DNA of 64,000 nucleotides from Xylogone sp. PMI_703 (Eukaryota; Ascomycota; Leotiomycetes): assembly GCA_021399445.1 (NCBI GenBank), contig JAJTUQ010000002.1:4092001-4156000 (forward strand). The letters are read 5' to 3'. Position 1 is the stretch's first letter; each line of letters begins with the position of its first letter. Below the pieces are notes generated by a model that worked only from the letters and a program-made list of their open reading frames with translations, had not been told where the DNA came from and made no database searches. This document shows positions 1 to 10,908 of the stretch, piece after piece. The translations under genes were made by a program, and so were the position numbers.

Positions 1-3000
1 GTGCTCGGATATCTGGGCCTGCGCGGCCATGGATCGCACGGCGCACGACGTTTATTCCCTAATCCTCCATCCCCACTCACCACCCACACCTGCTGCCGCC
101 ATGCTGGGAGAGCTGCAATGCAAAGCTGCATCTGCATCTGCATCTCCCGCTAGCTCCTCGCCTCGGTCTGCTTCCCTTTGCTTGCTGGGCTTGCGGGCTT
201 GCTTGCGTTTCCTTTCTTCTGCCTTCTCCTTCTCCGTTCCCTCGCATCTTCTAGGTCTCTCTCCTCTCAGCCTCCTGCCTCTGGATGTTTTAGGCCCTAG
301 ACGGAAGCTCGACGGGGCTCCGCGCTGCTACCAGTACACAAGCACCACCCAGGACCGATGTACACAGTACACAGGATTAGCGTCCCATAGCTACCTTAAT
401 CGTACAGGGCTGCAATGGCCAACGAGCGACTCTTTGTTGGCCATGTGGAAATGGCAGCACCCTCAACGCGCCCGTCAAGCGTGACAGCACTACAGACCAC
501 CCCATAGCACCAGCAGGTTTAGCTGCCATGCTGCATATTCTGCACATTCTGCAGACGGCCTCTCCAGTTCGTACCTGAGAGAAGGACGAGGAGAAGACAA
601 GGAGGACAAGGAGGTCGTCACGGTCTCGATGGTCTGGGCGGTTCTCGAATCGTCGGGTGCGAGCGCACTGCCAGCCAGACCAAGGCACCAACGGCACCCA
701 AACACCAACCAGCTCCCTCAACCAAGTCCCATCCAAGAGCTCTGAGCCGTTGAGATGCATTATCAAATGGCAACCTCGTATCAAAGTTCAACACCGCACA
801 CATCCACGACAATCCTTTCTAGCCAGCTGCCCAGAGAGGTTCAACGAATTTCCTCGAGAGAAATGGGGAGGGGAATTCCGAGCACACCAGATGTCCTATG
901 TCGCCCAACTCCGATTACGGTGGCGGTGAGGACACAACGAGCGAACCGCGGCCAGCCAACCAGCCAGCTCAGAAGAGCAAAAAAGAAAAAGTGGTGTTCC
1001 AGCTCATACAGTAATACTCCGTACTTTCGTCCTGCTCGCTCAGGAAAGGTTTCTACTTTCCCAGTCCGTCTGTCCTGGTCATCCTCTAGACCTAGTCGAG
1101 TAGTGTCTTCCTGCGCCCGTAGGAAAACAACAATGCACTGGACATCCGAGCATCAGAGCGCCTGTGGTCATTTCCTTTTTGCATGCAACACAGCAGTCAT
1201 CTGATGCGATGAACATTTCTCTCCGTTACATGTCCTGGGGGGAGCTATTCCCGTAACTCGACTTACCGCTTCGTGCTCTCGTACTCCCACAGCCCTCTCC
1301 TTCCTTTCGTATGACCGACCCCCTCGATTTACTTTCCTTTTTCCTCCCTTTTCTTGCTGGCTACTAAGGCCGTGGAGTGTCCGCATATTATCTGGTCCAC
1401 GAAGCCAAAACACTAAAGAAAATATTAATTTACTCGGAGTGGTGCCTTCGCAGCTCCTCCCCCACCCCGCAAAAAATCAGCACGGATGCTCACGGTTGTG
1501 TGCGACACGCCGCCATCGTGAGCTCTCTCCACGATGTTCCACAGGGCTGGGTTATCTCTCTGCCTTATCGCCTACTGTACGATGTCTGGCATCCCGGGAT
1601 TTGGCGAGTTGAAGCCACGATGCTTCATCGTGAAAATAAGGTTCCTCAAATTGTCGCCTCCCCAAAGAGTCTAGGTCTACCGCGTGCATATCGTTCTAGA
1701 AGCCTTTTTCGTGTGTGCGTCCGGATTTGCTTACCGTCAGTACCACCAGGCCAGGTGCCCGCAGGAGCTTAGTGGGATGTGAGCCTGCACCGCGGATGCT
1801 GAACCCCATGCAATAAGCAAAAATGATCATCTCGTTCACAACAGCGCCCACTGCCCGCCCACACTGGCGGCGTTTTTTCTTCCTCTCTTAGGTTACTTAG
1901 GTTGGAAAGCTTGCCGATCTGTCTTGATAATAAGTGGGTAGGACAGAAGCGCCGTTGCAGAGAGTGGGAATTCCCATTTCGCGGAACTCAAGGAACTCGA
2001 GGGATCCAGCAGAAAAGAAGGGCTTTCGGTACCCGCCGTACCTTGATAATCTGATGCAAACCCGGAGTGTCGGCAAGATGGGCTCTGCCTGACTACGCGT
2101 GCTGCAGTGCTTGGTGATTCTCGGACATTTCGTCGTTTCTAACCACGTTGACTAGAGTAGTTGCCTAACTAGTAGAGACGAGACAGTAGACTGTCAAGAG
2201 TCGTAGAAATTGTCCCTCGAATCTTCCCCAATAATCGCCGGTGCTTACCTCCGTAAAATTAACCCGCGGAACACGCACGACTGAGCTGTATCAAAGGGAT
2301 CGACAGATGCTTACCCACCATCTTGTCCATCATTTCCAACTACCTCGTCGTGCTCTCGAGATTAGTGTACCCGAGGGCTAGCTGTAAACCAGATCTGTCG
2401 GTTTGATAAGTGAGGGACCTAAAATAGTTCAGGACAGCTGTTGCAAAAGCTGGGTTGACCAGAGTTTCTTCATTCGTCCCTCTGCATCTGTGACTTTTTC
2501 TGCTCTGCTCTCCTTTCTTCTTATCAGCGTCTTCTTCGAAGCAAGTAGCTTGTGCCCGGTGTATGCGTATGTATTGACTATGGCACCAGTCCAATTTTCC
2601 ATTAATAATTCTTTGTTCTCTTCTTTGAAATCGCCACCACCATCCACAGAAGCCTCAACCCTTTTCCGAAGGAGGCTCCCTACCCGGCACAGGTACCGTA
2701 CGGCATGTTCAGAAGACCCGACCCGAGGATACGGGTCGCAAGCCTCACGGAGTAGTAGTAGTAGAGCTCAACAAAACCTAACTGGGCGGAAGCAAATTAA
2801 TTACCTGTCATTTCTGGACGGGATGAGATGGGGCGAGGAAGGAAGGAGGAGGTGGTGTGGTGTGGTTGTGATGTAGAAATGTGAGGGGGTGTGTGCATTC
2901 ACAGAGTCCATCTGCATGATATGATATGCAAGCCTCTTTTGCTCCTTCCCTTGCCTTTGCCGCGCATCGCCCAGCCTAGCTGGGACTTCGTTCACCACCA

Positions 3001-5001
3001 TCAGAAGAAGGGAGAGCTCTTCCAGAGCTTTGGCTTTCTCACCAACGCTTTGGAGGGGAAGATAACTATCTTGTCTCTTTTCTGTCACACGGGACGGTAC
3101 GAGTAAGTGCTCTGGCTGTGGTATTAAACAGCGAGCCGGGCCCAAAGCTAATCTCCACCACAACGAGGTTATACGGGGCATTAAATGGGCTAGAATAGCT
3201 ACTGTGGTACGTAGTGTAAGTCTGTAAGGTGAAGCTTGGATGATAGTCCCTCTCCTATCCGCCACTCTGCTTATCAGAGTGCTGTAGTGCTGTCACAGCT
3301 ACCATAGACCCTTGCATCTTCTATCTGATAAGAGCCTCTCCTCGAGGAGGGGTAAATTCGAGACCAGTCCCTCTCTCCTTAAAAGGCAAAACAAAGAAAG
3401 ATAGTCGTAACAACCGCACATCATAATTAGCATGCTATACCATACCATACCACAGTATCTGCCCATAACGATCCTCGTATTCCCAGCGAAAATACTTCCA
3501 TACTCCTTCACCTGACCCCTCCGCTTTGTCTCACAAAAAAAAAAGCCACAGAAACCACAAAGAGCCTCTTAGCCCCCTCATCGGCTCTCTCCTCTACGCT
3601 CAGACATACAGTAAGAACCCTTACCAACCCCAGATCCAAGCCAAGCCCAGTCCTGAAGACCAAAAATAAGGAGAGAAAAAAAAGAAAGCAAAAATAGACA
3701 CAGGGTCTAGAATCCCCCGCTTCCCGTACATAACTCCATATCCAATCGTGCCATTTCCATTCGAACAGTTGCTGTACTGCACACTCAGTCCAGCACAGTC
3801 ACCTACCTGCCTACCTGCCTTATTCGCGAAGGCAAAGACAAAGGAGAAAGACTCCCAAAGCCTATGCTTTACCAACTACCAAAACGAGAGAAACATCAAG
3901 AATAAAGCCCAGAGATTGAAAGTTACTGTATAGCCAATCATACCGTGTAGCCGCGTAACCCAGTTTCTCCCTTTTTTACATACATACATACCTACCTACA
4001 TACCAGCTCCATCAGCCCACCAAGCCATCTAAGCTAGCTGGTTGGCTGGATATCTCCTCCGGACGGGCCGGGTTCAGCCCCCAGAGCAGCAGCACAACAC
4101 TGCCCAACCCCGGATTCCACTACAGGATAAGTTATTTCCACGGCATCGTGGCTGTGAGTCTTCGGGTTCGGGGGTGCTTTTCTTTGCCTCTGCCTTTCCC
4201 AGGGTCTAGGATCTGCACTGTGGCCGACTGTGGGTTTTGAGCCCAGCCCGCACCCTTCATGCCTCCCCCTTTTTTTTCGGGATTCTGGAGGTGGAGGCGA
4301 AAGCGAGGGAGGGCGGAAGAGCCCACGAGTAGAACCCACTTAGGGCGACAGTACTGTACTTCGAGTGTACTTTAATGTGCAGGGAAAAAAGGGGAGTGGC
4401 GATTGGATGTGAAGCTGGGATGAGTTGCCGTAGGACTCAGATCCCCATTTTCTTGTCATACCCTTAATTGTGATGTACTTGTCTCCACACTTACTGCTCT
4501 ATATATGTGCAAGTTCCTTTTTTAACTCCAAAGTATATTTGAGAAGCTATAATGGTATTTCACAAATCTATACCCAGCTTTGCGTGTTTGACTGACTCAT
4601 AGGTGTTCCCAAATAGGATTGTGAAACCAGTAAGTGTTGAAGTTGATCAACCTCTTAAATACCAAGAAAAAGTGTCAGGGAAATTGACGCGCGGAAACAC
4701 CAAAAGTCAAATGGGAATCATTTCATGAAGTTTCATATCCTATGCTAAGATACCCCAGACTCCTTTAGTCGTTTGCTAGTCTCCTGTAATCGCGCGAAAG
4801 AAAAGGTATAACGAAGATCCTAAATCGCGAGTTCCAGTCTTTCAACGAAAAGAGAAATGGATGGATAAGACAGCCCAACTTTGTTAAGGTCGCCAAAGAA
4901 GGACCTTCCTATCAGCCCGAGAAAATGAAAAGGGAATCAAAAGGGAAATTTATCGCTGAAAATATAACTGAAGGAATTGACATTTCCAAGACAGACACCG
5001 G
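1..5001. other. Gene-free stretch, 5 kb
   Basis: I find no recognisable gene here. Open frames on both strands are short, overlapping and of low-complexity Ser/Pro/Arg composition, and none joins into a known family by plausible splicing. The DNA has pyrimidine-rich tracts, A-runs and short simple repeats such as three copies of CTGCAT near 126-145 and GTA repeats near 2752-2764. That texture is typical of long fungal 5' regulatory or untranslated regions. It could belong to a gene beyond the left edge or hold a non-coding transcript. Confidence 0.6.
3978..4004. repeat. Short CATA/CCTA microsatellite
   Basis: A run of ACATACATACATAC followed by CTACCTACATACC, preceded by a T-run. It is a simple tetranucleotide repeat in the gene-free left flank and carries no evident function. 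Confidence 0.7.
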
Positions 5002-6451
5002 CTAGGTCCTCATCTCCACATAGTTACTGGGGAATATTCCGGTTCTCTCCCCAATTCGTCCCGTCCTGTTCAATATTAGAGAATGCCTAAGTGATATCTC
5101 GTGAGTGATCTAGAACTTACCACCAGTCATTGCTGCTGTCAGTCTTCTTCGTCACCGTGATAATCTCCCCTTTCTTGAAGCCTAGATCACCTGGCTGGTC
5201 TGCTTCGAACGTGAATAGCGCCACGGCCTCGTTCACCTTTAGACTATCTGTCCTACTCCTGTTGAAGACCGGTTTGGGAGCTGATGGTCGTCCAGGCCCA
5301 GGTCCGCCCCTAGGTGAGTCTGGCTCCCGTCTATCAGAATAGACATAATCGTCATCAAAGCCACTACCCGAACGTGAGCGACCACCGCCGCTAAATGAAC
5401 TAACTCGCGACCCTCCCACCGGACGGTCATATATATCGTCTGCCCATGTAGTGGAGCGCTTCGGCCTATCGCTATAGACATAATCCGATGCATTACCCCG
5501 ACGCTCTCCAAAGCCATCATCGAAACTTCCACTTCGTGCTGGCTGGTTCTCGCCAAAACCTGGCCCTCTTCGCCCTTCCCATACTAGATCATCGTGTCGA
5601 TCATCATATACTGGAGTATCGTTGTACATAGAGTTGTTGTATCCACGGTATCCTCCGAATATAGGCGAGTTCAGAATATTCATAAGCGGGTCTGCGGCTC
5701 TAGGAACTTCAACTGCACCTTCTAGTAATTGCTTGGCTGTGTATCGGTGCCTATACAATTTCTCATTTGCATCTCTTCTCTCAATGATGACGGAGCCTTC
5801 CAATGATACACCGGCAAACAGTCCCTTCGTCTTCGAGTAACTAAAGATACCGGAGACGCCTCTTGCACTAGCCGCGCCAGCAGCTTCAGCGTTCCTACCA
5901 ACAGGTCCGGCAGCCAGGGAGACGTTTCCGCCAAGCGTAATTGACCCAGCCGTAGTAAACGTGCGAACAGCGGCATAATCGTTCAGAATAAATACGAAGT
6001 CCGTCAGTTCGAAACCGATTTGTCCACCAAATCCGGCACCACCGGTACCAATTGCTGATGGAGCGCTCCAACCTCCATTAGGGAGACGAGCAACAACAAT
6101 ACCATTGCCATATCTACCAGAACCAATGAATCCAGCTTTAAGAACTGTGAGAATTGCTAGACCCTAGATTTCCAGTCAGCCTTCTACGATCTGTCCTCCA
6201 GATAGCTACCCCGCTATAGCTGGAACTGTCGATCACCCAGATATCTGCCTTACCTTTGCATTTGCAAGTACTGAGTGAGGAATAACTTTGTCAGGCCCAA
6301 AAGCCTGTCTGGGATCAACGAAAGATGAGAGAATCTTCGCACATTTTTCACACTCCGCTGAGTAAGATTAGCAATTGAGCTTCGATAGCTAGGGAGGGGC
6401 AGCTGCCAACGTACACTTCAGCGACGACGGGAGAGGATTGTGAATACCCAT
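5002..6451 (-). CDS. YSC84: SYLF/Ysc84 domain plus SH3 actin-patch protein (LSB3/YSC84 type)
   Basis: This protein binds membranes and actin through its SYLF (Ysc84) domain and proline-rich partners through its SH3 domain, at endocytic actin patches (family knowledge). I read four exons: 6415-6451, 6254-6357, 5121-6163 and 5002-5065, about 415 aa. The start reads MGIHNPLPSSLKSEC, the usual fungal opening of the family. The SYLF domain covers about residues 1-215, including the stretch GFGGQIGFELTDFVFILN. A Gly/Ser/Arg-rich linker with repeated DDYVYSDR-like units follows. The SH3 domain (about 355-415) contains ALFTFEADQPGDLGF and, across the last intron, DWWTGRIGERTGIFPSNYVE. The gene is divergent from the SNARE gene at 7138. 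The domain order and length match the family, so I am confident. Confidence 0.93.
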
Positions 6452-7137
6452 CTGTGCTTCGTATACTATTTGGAATTACACAATAAGCTTCAGACTACTC
6501 GCAGGTTCCGTGGGTGTTATCAGCTGAGGAGCGATGAAGTTGAGGCCAACGCGGCTCTCGGATCTAGGCGGCAACAGTCCAACGAGTATTAAATGACGCA
6601 AAAATGTTACAATGGCGAAATAAAAAGGACGACTGTTCAATTGTAGGAAGTGCGCAGCGAAGAAACTCAAATGTTAGATACAACTGCGGCTAGCAATTAT
6701 CACAGATGTAAGTGAGCGAGTAGAGTTGATTGATGTAGAAACAGTTACTCCGAAGGCGCCTGCTCGATCTTCGACTAGATGACGATGGAGCGCTTAAGCC
6801 ACACGCACCCGAAGAAATCCCGGTGGCTGAGCGCGTCAGATGCTTCCTCATCGACGCCCAAACCCCAACTCCTCTCCATACATCTAGCAACAAGAAGCTG
6901 TTAGACACGTAATTCCTTACATATCACTTGTCTCGGCGACATTATTCACCTATTAGATTCATCAGCCGCTTACTACCTCTCTGCTAGCGCTTCTTGGCCA
7001 ATTACGGACGTAAGGCTTCAGGAATATTCCAAACGTGAAACTACCTCGGCGATAGCGGCTTTCTCTACTCGACTTCCCAGTGATCTCCTTTACGATTCCG
7101 TTATTCCTCTACGAGATTTCAAACACACTGGGCAAAG
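6452..7137. promoter_or_regulatory. Divergent promoter between YSC84 and SFT1
   Basis: 686 bp separate two outward-pointing start codons, so both promoters must lie here. I see no coding potential and no motif I would name. Confidence 0.55.
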
Positions 7138-7502
7138 ATGTCGGACGCTTATGAGCGCGAGCGTCAAAATAATCAGCGCTTGTCAGAACTTTCTGCGAAG
7201 GTCTCGGCCCTGCGTGGCGTAACAGTGGATATATACGACAATGCCCGCGCGCAAGACGTCATTGATGATACTGTAAATATCTCCCTTTCTCATTATGGAG
7301 ATGTCCCTTGTTCCATATGGCCTTACACTAATTGATCAATCAGTCCAACACCTTCTCGGCAATGAGCACCTCCTTAAAGGGGTCGGCGGGTAGATTGACA
7401 CGAATGGCAGCGTCAGGAAATAAAGTTGCGATTTTCAAGCTGGCCGGTATGATTATTGCTGCTGTTTTTGCATTATGGTTTATCTGGGGCTTGTTCGTTT
7501 GA
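7138..7502 (+). CDS. SFT1: Sft1/Bet1-type Qc-SNARE of the Golgi
   Basis: A small tail-anchored SNARE for membrane fusion at the Golgi. It has two exons, 7138-7272 and 7344-7502, giving 97 aa, the length of yeast Sft1. The first exon opens MSDAYERERQNNQRLSELSA and runs into the SNARE heptads (LSAKVSALRGVTVDIYDNA). The second supplies FSAMSTSLKGSAGRLTRMA, the end of the SNARE motif, then a C-terminal membrane anchor (AIFKLAGMIIAAVFALWFIW) with only a few residues after it. The intron is 71 nt with a GTAAAT donor and TCAG acceptor. Bet1 is the near alternative; the length and very short tail favour Sft1. The start is the first ATG with a proper family N-terminus. Confidence 0.85.
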
Positions 7503-7809
7503 TATCCAAAGTCTAAGATCTGCTGGAATTGGTCGGATGTCTTGGAGAGGCGAATGGCGTCAAAGACAGGAGGTTGAAAACTGTACTTCTAGAAGATGAC
7601 TTTGCAGCATTGCATGGCGTTGGTGGAAAAAGGTGTTATTAATAACGGGGCTAATGAACACGACCGGTTACTCCTTGTAAATTTTCGTTTTGAAGCGGTT
7701 AGGCCTTGTATATGGTCAATGAAGTCAAGATTGTATTAAGGTCTACAAAAGAACCATTGTGAAAGTATTATTAGTCAATAATTCATTCTACATTTTGGTT
7801 TTATATTCA
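7503..7809. other. 3' region between convergent genes
   Basis: 307 bp between the stop codons of SFT1 and the ArfGAP gene. It must hold both 3' UTRs and poly(A) sites. I see nothing else in it. Confidence 0.5.
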
Positions 7810-9478
7810 TTATTGCCAAACATTAGAAAACAGATCTTCGCTACCTGCAAATCCCCCACCTGGTTTTGGAGCACCAGCTGGTTTGGCGGGAGGAGCTGTA
7901 TTCCAACCTCCAAAATCTTCATCTGCACTAACTTTTGGAGGAACGCTTGGGTTTGCTGTTGTCGTAAATCCTCCAGCTCCAGGAACAATACTTTGGTTTG
8001 CAAGGGATCCGGAACCCCATCCAAAGCTGTTTGTACTACTTTGCACAGGTTGGCTTGGTATTGAACTAGAGTTGTCAGGCGTGGTCCACGCATTGCTAGA
8101 TCCCCAGGCATCATTATTTCCCCAGCCGCTTGACGCTGTCATAGCTGGTTGGGCTGATGGTTTCGCTTGAGGCGCAGGGTTGGACAGATTAAAGACGGAT
8201 GTAGACTGAGCTGGCGGCGAACTGATGTTCTGTCTCGGTGGTGATTGAGGGGCGGAAGAGAAGTCAAACAGGTCAGCAAGCCCGGTACTTGCACTACTAC
8301 CAGTGCTAAAGGGCTGCGTTGATTGAGTGGGGGGCTTCTGGGGTGCCGGTTTTGCATCAAAGAACCCGCCTCCACTCAGTGGAGGCGAAGATACCTGAGT
8401 AGTTGCTGCTCGTGGACTTGCAAAAGTTCCTAAATTTGAAAAGGCCGATGTTTTATTGGATTGAGTTGTCGCTGGTGGTGAGGTGCTGGAAAAGCTTAAA
8501 CCACTAAATGCATCATCCAACCCTCCTAATGAAGTCTTTTGTGGTTGTTGTGTTGGCGGTGGAGAAGCTGCTTGCATCCCACCAAACGAACCCGAATGAG
8601 AATGAAATGATTGCTGTTGAGGCTGAGGTCGAGGAGCAGATGAGTAGAGAGATAATATAGACTGCTTCAAATCCGGTCGTGATGGGGCGCCGGCAACAGG
8701 AGTCGAGTTTGCTGATCGACTCGGGGCAGGTGCTTCTGTGCCAAAGAAATCCAACCCCAGAAGGGAATCTGCTGGCTTGGTTGATTTTGGAGGAACCGCC
8801 TCCGCTTTCTGTGGAACTCTGGAAGCTGGCGGTGCAGCAGAACTGGATCTCGGTGCGACAGGTGCATCGATATCTCCAAACAGATCCTCTGTCTTGGCTT
8901 GAGGTTTGGGTGCAGGTTGGCTGGATGCTCCTCGCAACGATGGTGCACGCTCGAGGTTCTGCTTCTCCTTTACCAAATTCAACGGTATATCATCGTCTCC
9001 CTCGACATCTAATGTGGCAGGATCGGGAATTGGACCGTCCATTACCCATCTCTTCGACTCATATTTAGTCCTTATAAAGTTTTCGATCTTGGCTTCCGAT
9101 GGTACGTGTCCTGGTGCTAACTTGGCTTCCCAGTACTTGTTCGCCCTCGCATTCCCCCATTTCAAGACACTTGCCAACTGTTCGTCTGTCCATGCGTCAA
9201 GGTCGACCGATTTCACCCTGCTAATGTGCGTGCCCATTCCTCGATGTATGCCGGAACATCTTATACAAATAAAGATGCCTAGATTCCAGCTCGCCCATCT
9301 TGGATCTAGGAGTGCTGCTGTCAGAAAGGATGCATAGGCTAGGGTCCAAAGATGGCTCACGTTTGTTCCGCTTGCAATCGGCGCATACTTTGTTGCATTC
9401 CAGCTTCAATAAGCTTTTGATAGTCTGCGTATTTTGAGCTGCACGTTCTGCAGCAGGATTCGGTGCTCGGCGAGACAT
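7810..9478 (-). CDS. AGE2: ArfGAP zinc-finger protein (AGE2/SMAP type)
   Basis: A GTPase-activating protein for Arf small GTPases, acting in coat-vesicle traffic. Two exons, 9361-9478 and 7810-9314, give about 540 aa; the intron is only 46 nt and ends in CAGCAG. The ArfGAP domain covers about residues 13-130. The zinc-finger cysteines are CADC and CIRC, and the catalytic arginine lies in CSGIHRGMGTHISRVKSVDL. The rest is a long Ser/Pro/Gln-rich disordered tail with DLFG, DLFDF and DLF-type motifs and a final EDLFSNVWQ. These resemble clathrin/adaptor-binding peptides (inference). Naming it AGE2 rests on the N-terminal domain; the tail is much longer than in yeast Age2. It runs divergently from the MsrB gene. 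Confidence 0.88.
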
Positions 9479-9869
9479 AACTGCGTTATCCTATCTCAAT
9501 CCAGATCTCTAGCTAAGCTCAAAGCGTTGCTGTGACGAGACAGGGAAGTTGTGGCGCAGAAGATGTTGATTTAAGATTGTGAGTTCTGATTATCCCTTAA
9601 CAAGGCGTCGTGATTCCACATCACTGTAATCTAAATGTATGACTAAGCTTGATGTCCAATGAAATCACTGTAATTAGCTGAGGTAGTGTAGCGGGTATAT
9701 GCTCGAAATGACGCACTAGATACCGAAATTGTCCCCTTGCGTGTGGTAGTGGGGTGGCTGTACCCCCCGCGAGCCCCGTCAGTATTTGGAATGTGCTTCG
9801 GACTCAGTTAACGGACACTTAAACGCCTTATCTGACTATTGTTTCGCCATTTTCTATATAAATGCGGTT
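9479..9869. promoter_or_regulatory. Divergent promoter between ArfGAP and MsrB
   Basis: 391 bp between two outward-pointing starts. A TATA-like stretch (TTTCTATATAAATG) sits just before the MsrB start. No other motif is claimed. Confidence 0.5.
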
Positions 9870-10518
9870 ATGCGCCTCCCAAGTTTCTCAACCATCGCTC
9901 GAAGATTTAACATAATCACTAATTTCAATAACCCTGCTCGATATAGAGTCAATCCATTAATACGAGGAGCTGTTCTGAGGTCTATGCCAACTATTCCATT
10001 TCTATCGAGTTTCTTCAGTAGTAACAGTCCGTCCAACATGTCATACCCAGTTCAGAAATCCGAAGACGAATGGCGGGCAGTCCTGTCAAAAGGTAAATAT
10101 CTTCGACCGCAGTTACATTTGCAAGTTCTAATGGTGCATTCTAGAACAATTCCGTGTCCTCCGCGAGAAAGGGACCGAACGACCACATACAGGCAAATAT
10201 GACAAGCATATGCCTGAGGAAGGTGTCTATACTTGCGCCGCATGTGATGCTCCTCTCTACAAAGCTAGCCAAAAGTTCAAGTCTGGCTGCGGATGGCCTG
10301 CATATTTCGACAATATCCCGGGTGCGGTAGACCGACACGTCGACAACTCGTTCGGAATGGAGAGAATCGAGATTGTTTGCTCTAATTGTGGAAGCCATCT
10401 GGGACACGTTTTCAAAGGCGAGGGATACCCAACACCTACAGATGAAAGACACTGTGTCAATAGCATTTCTATGAACTTTAGCCCGGAGGATAAAGTTGTT
10501 GATGGGAATAAAGCATAG
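9870..10518 (+). CDS. MXR2: Peptide methionine-R-sulfoxide reductase (MsrB)
   Basis: Reduces methionine-R-sulfoxide in oxidised proteins, using thioredoxin. Two exons, 9870-10092 and 10145-10518, give 198 aa. The SelR domain has both zinc-binding CxxC pairs (CAAC and CSNC), the substrate-site segment SGCGWPAYF, and the catalytic cysteine in RHCVNS. The first 56 residues, from MRLPSFSTIARRF, are rich in Arg, Ser and hydrophobics with no acidic residue, typical of a mitochondrial presequence. A second in-frame ATG at 10038 (MSYPVQKSEDEW) would give a 142-aa cytosolic form, so dual targeting from two starts is likely (inference). An in-frame ATG at 9786 exists but adds an unconvincing stretch. 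Confidence 0.92.
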
Positions 10519-10908
10519 ACGGAAGTCTGTGGTGTGGAATTATATGTAGTTAATATATGGTCAGGTGTTTCGAGAGTTGATATATGGTGTCCGGTGTGTG
10601 CTGGCTGATTTAGCTAGTTTAGACTAAGATTTCACGATAACCAAAAATGATACTAAGCATTTCCTGAATAAAAGTGCATCCTTGTGTAGTATATATCCTA
10701 AATATGATCCTTTCAAGGTGGAACAGGTTGTACTGTTAGCTCTCATGTACAAAAATTGGAGGACTTAAGCACCTCTTTTTGGAGTTATGGGGAAGGCATT
10801 AAACGGGTGTTAGCTGCGGCTAAAAGAGGTTAATAAAGTCAAAACATTATAACAGATCTGCAATTTCCCCACCAAATAGCGAATATTAAAAGAAGCCGAT
10901 ACTATCAG
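10519..10908. other. 3' region between convergent genes
   Basis: 390 bp of A+T-rich DNA between the MsrB stop and the end of the Rec114-like gene. If the Rec114-like gene has one more intron, its true stop lies near 10847 within this stretch. Confidence 0.5.

Noticed and set aside
29..1772. Series of open frames of 80-150 codons at the left end
   Set aside because: They overlap on both strands, are low-complexity Ser/Pro/Arg, and show no domain or coherent splicing.
9786..9869. Upstream ATG as MsrB start
   Set aside because: It adds 28 residues unlike a targeting peptide, while the next ATG starts a good mitochondrial leader.
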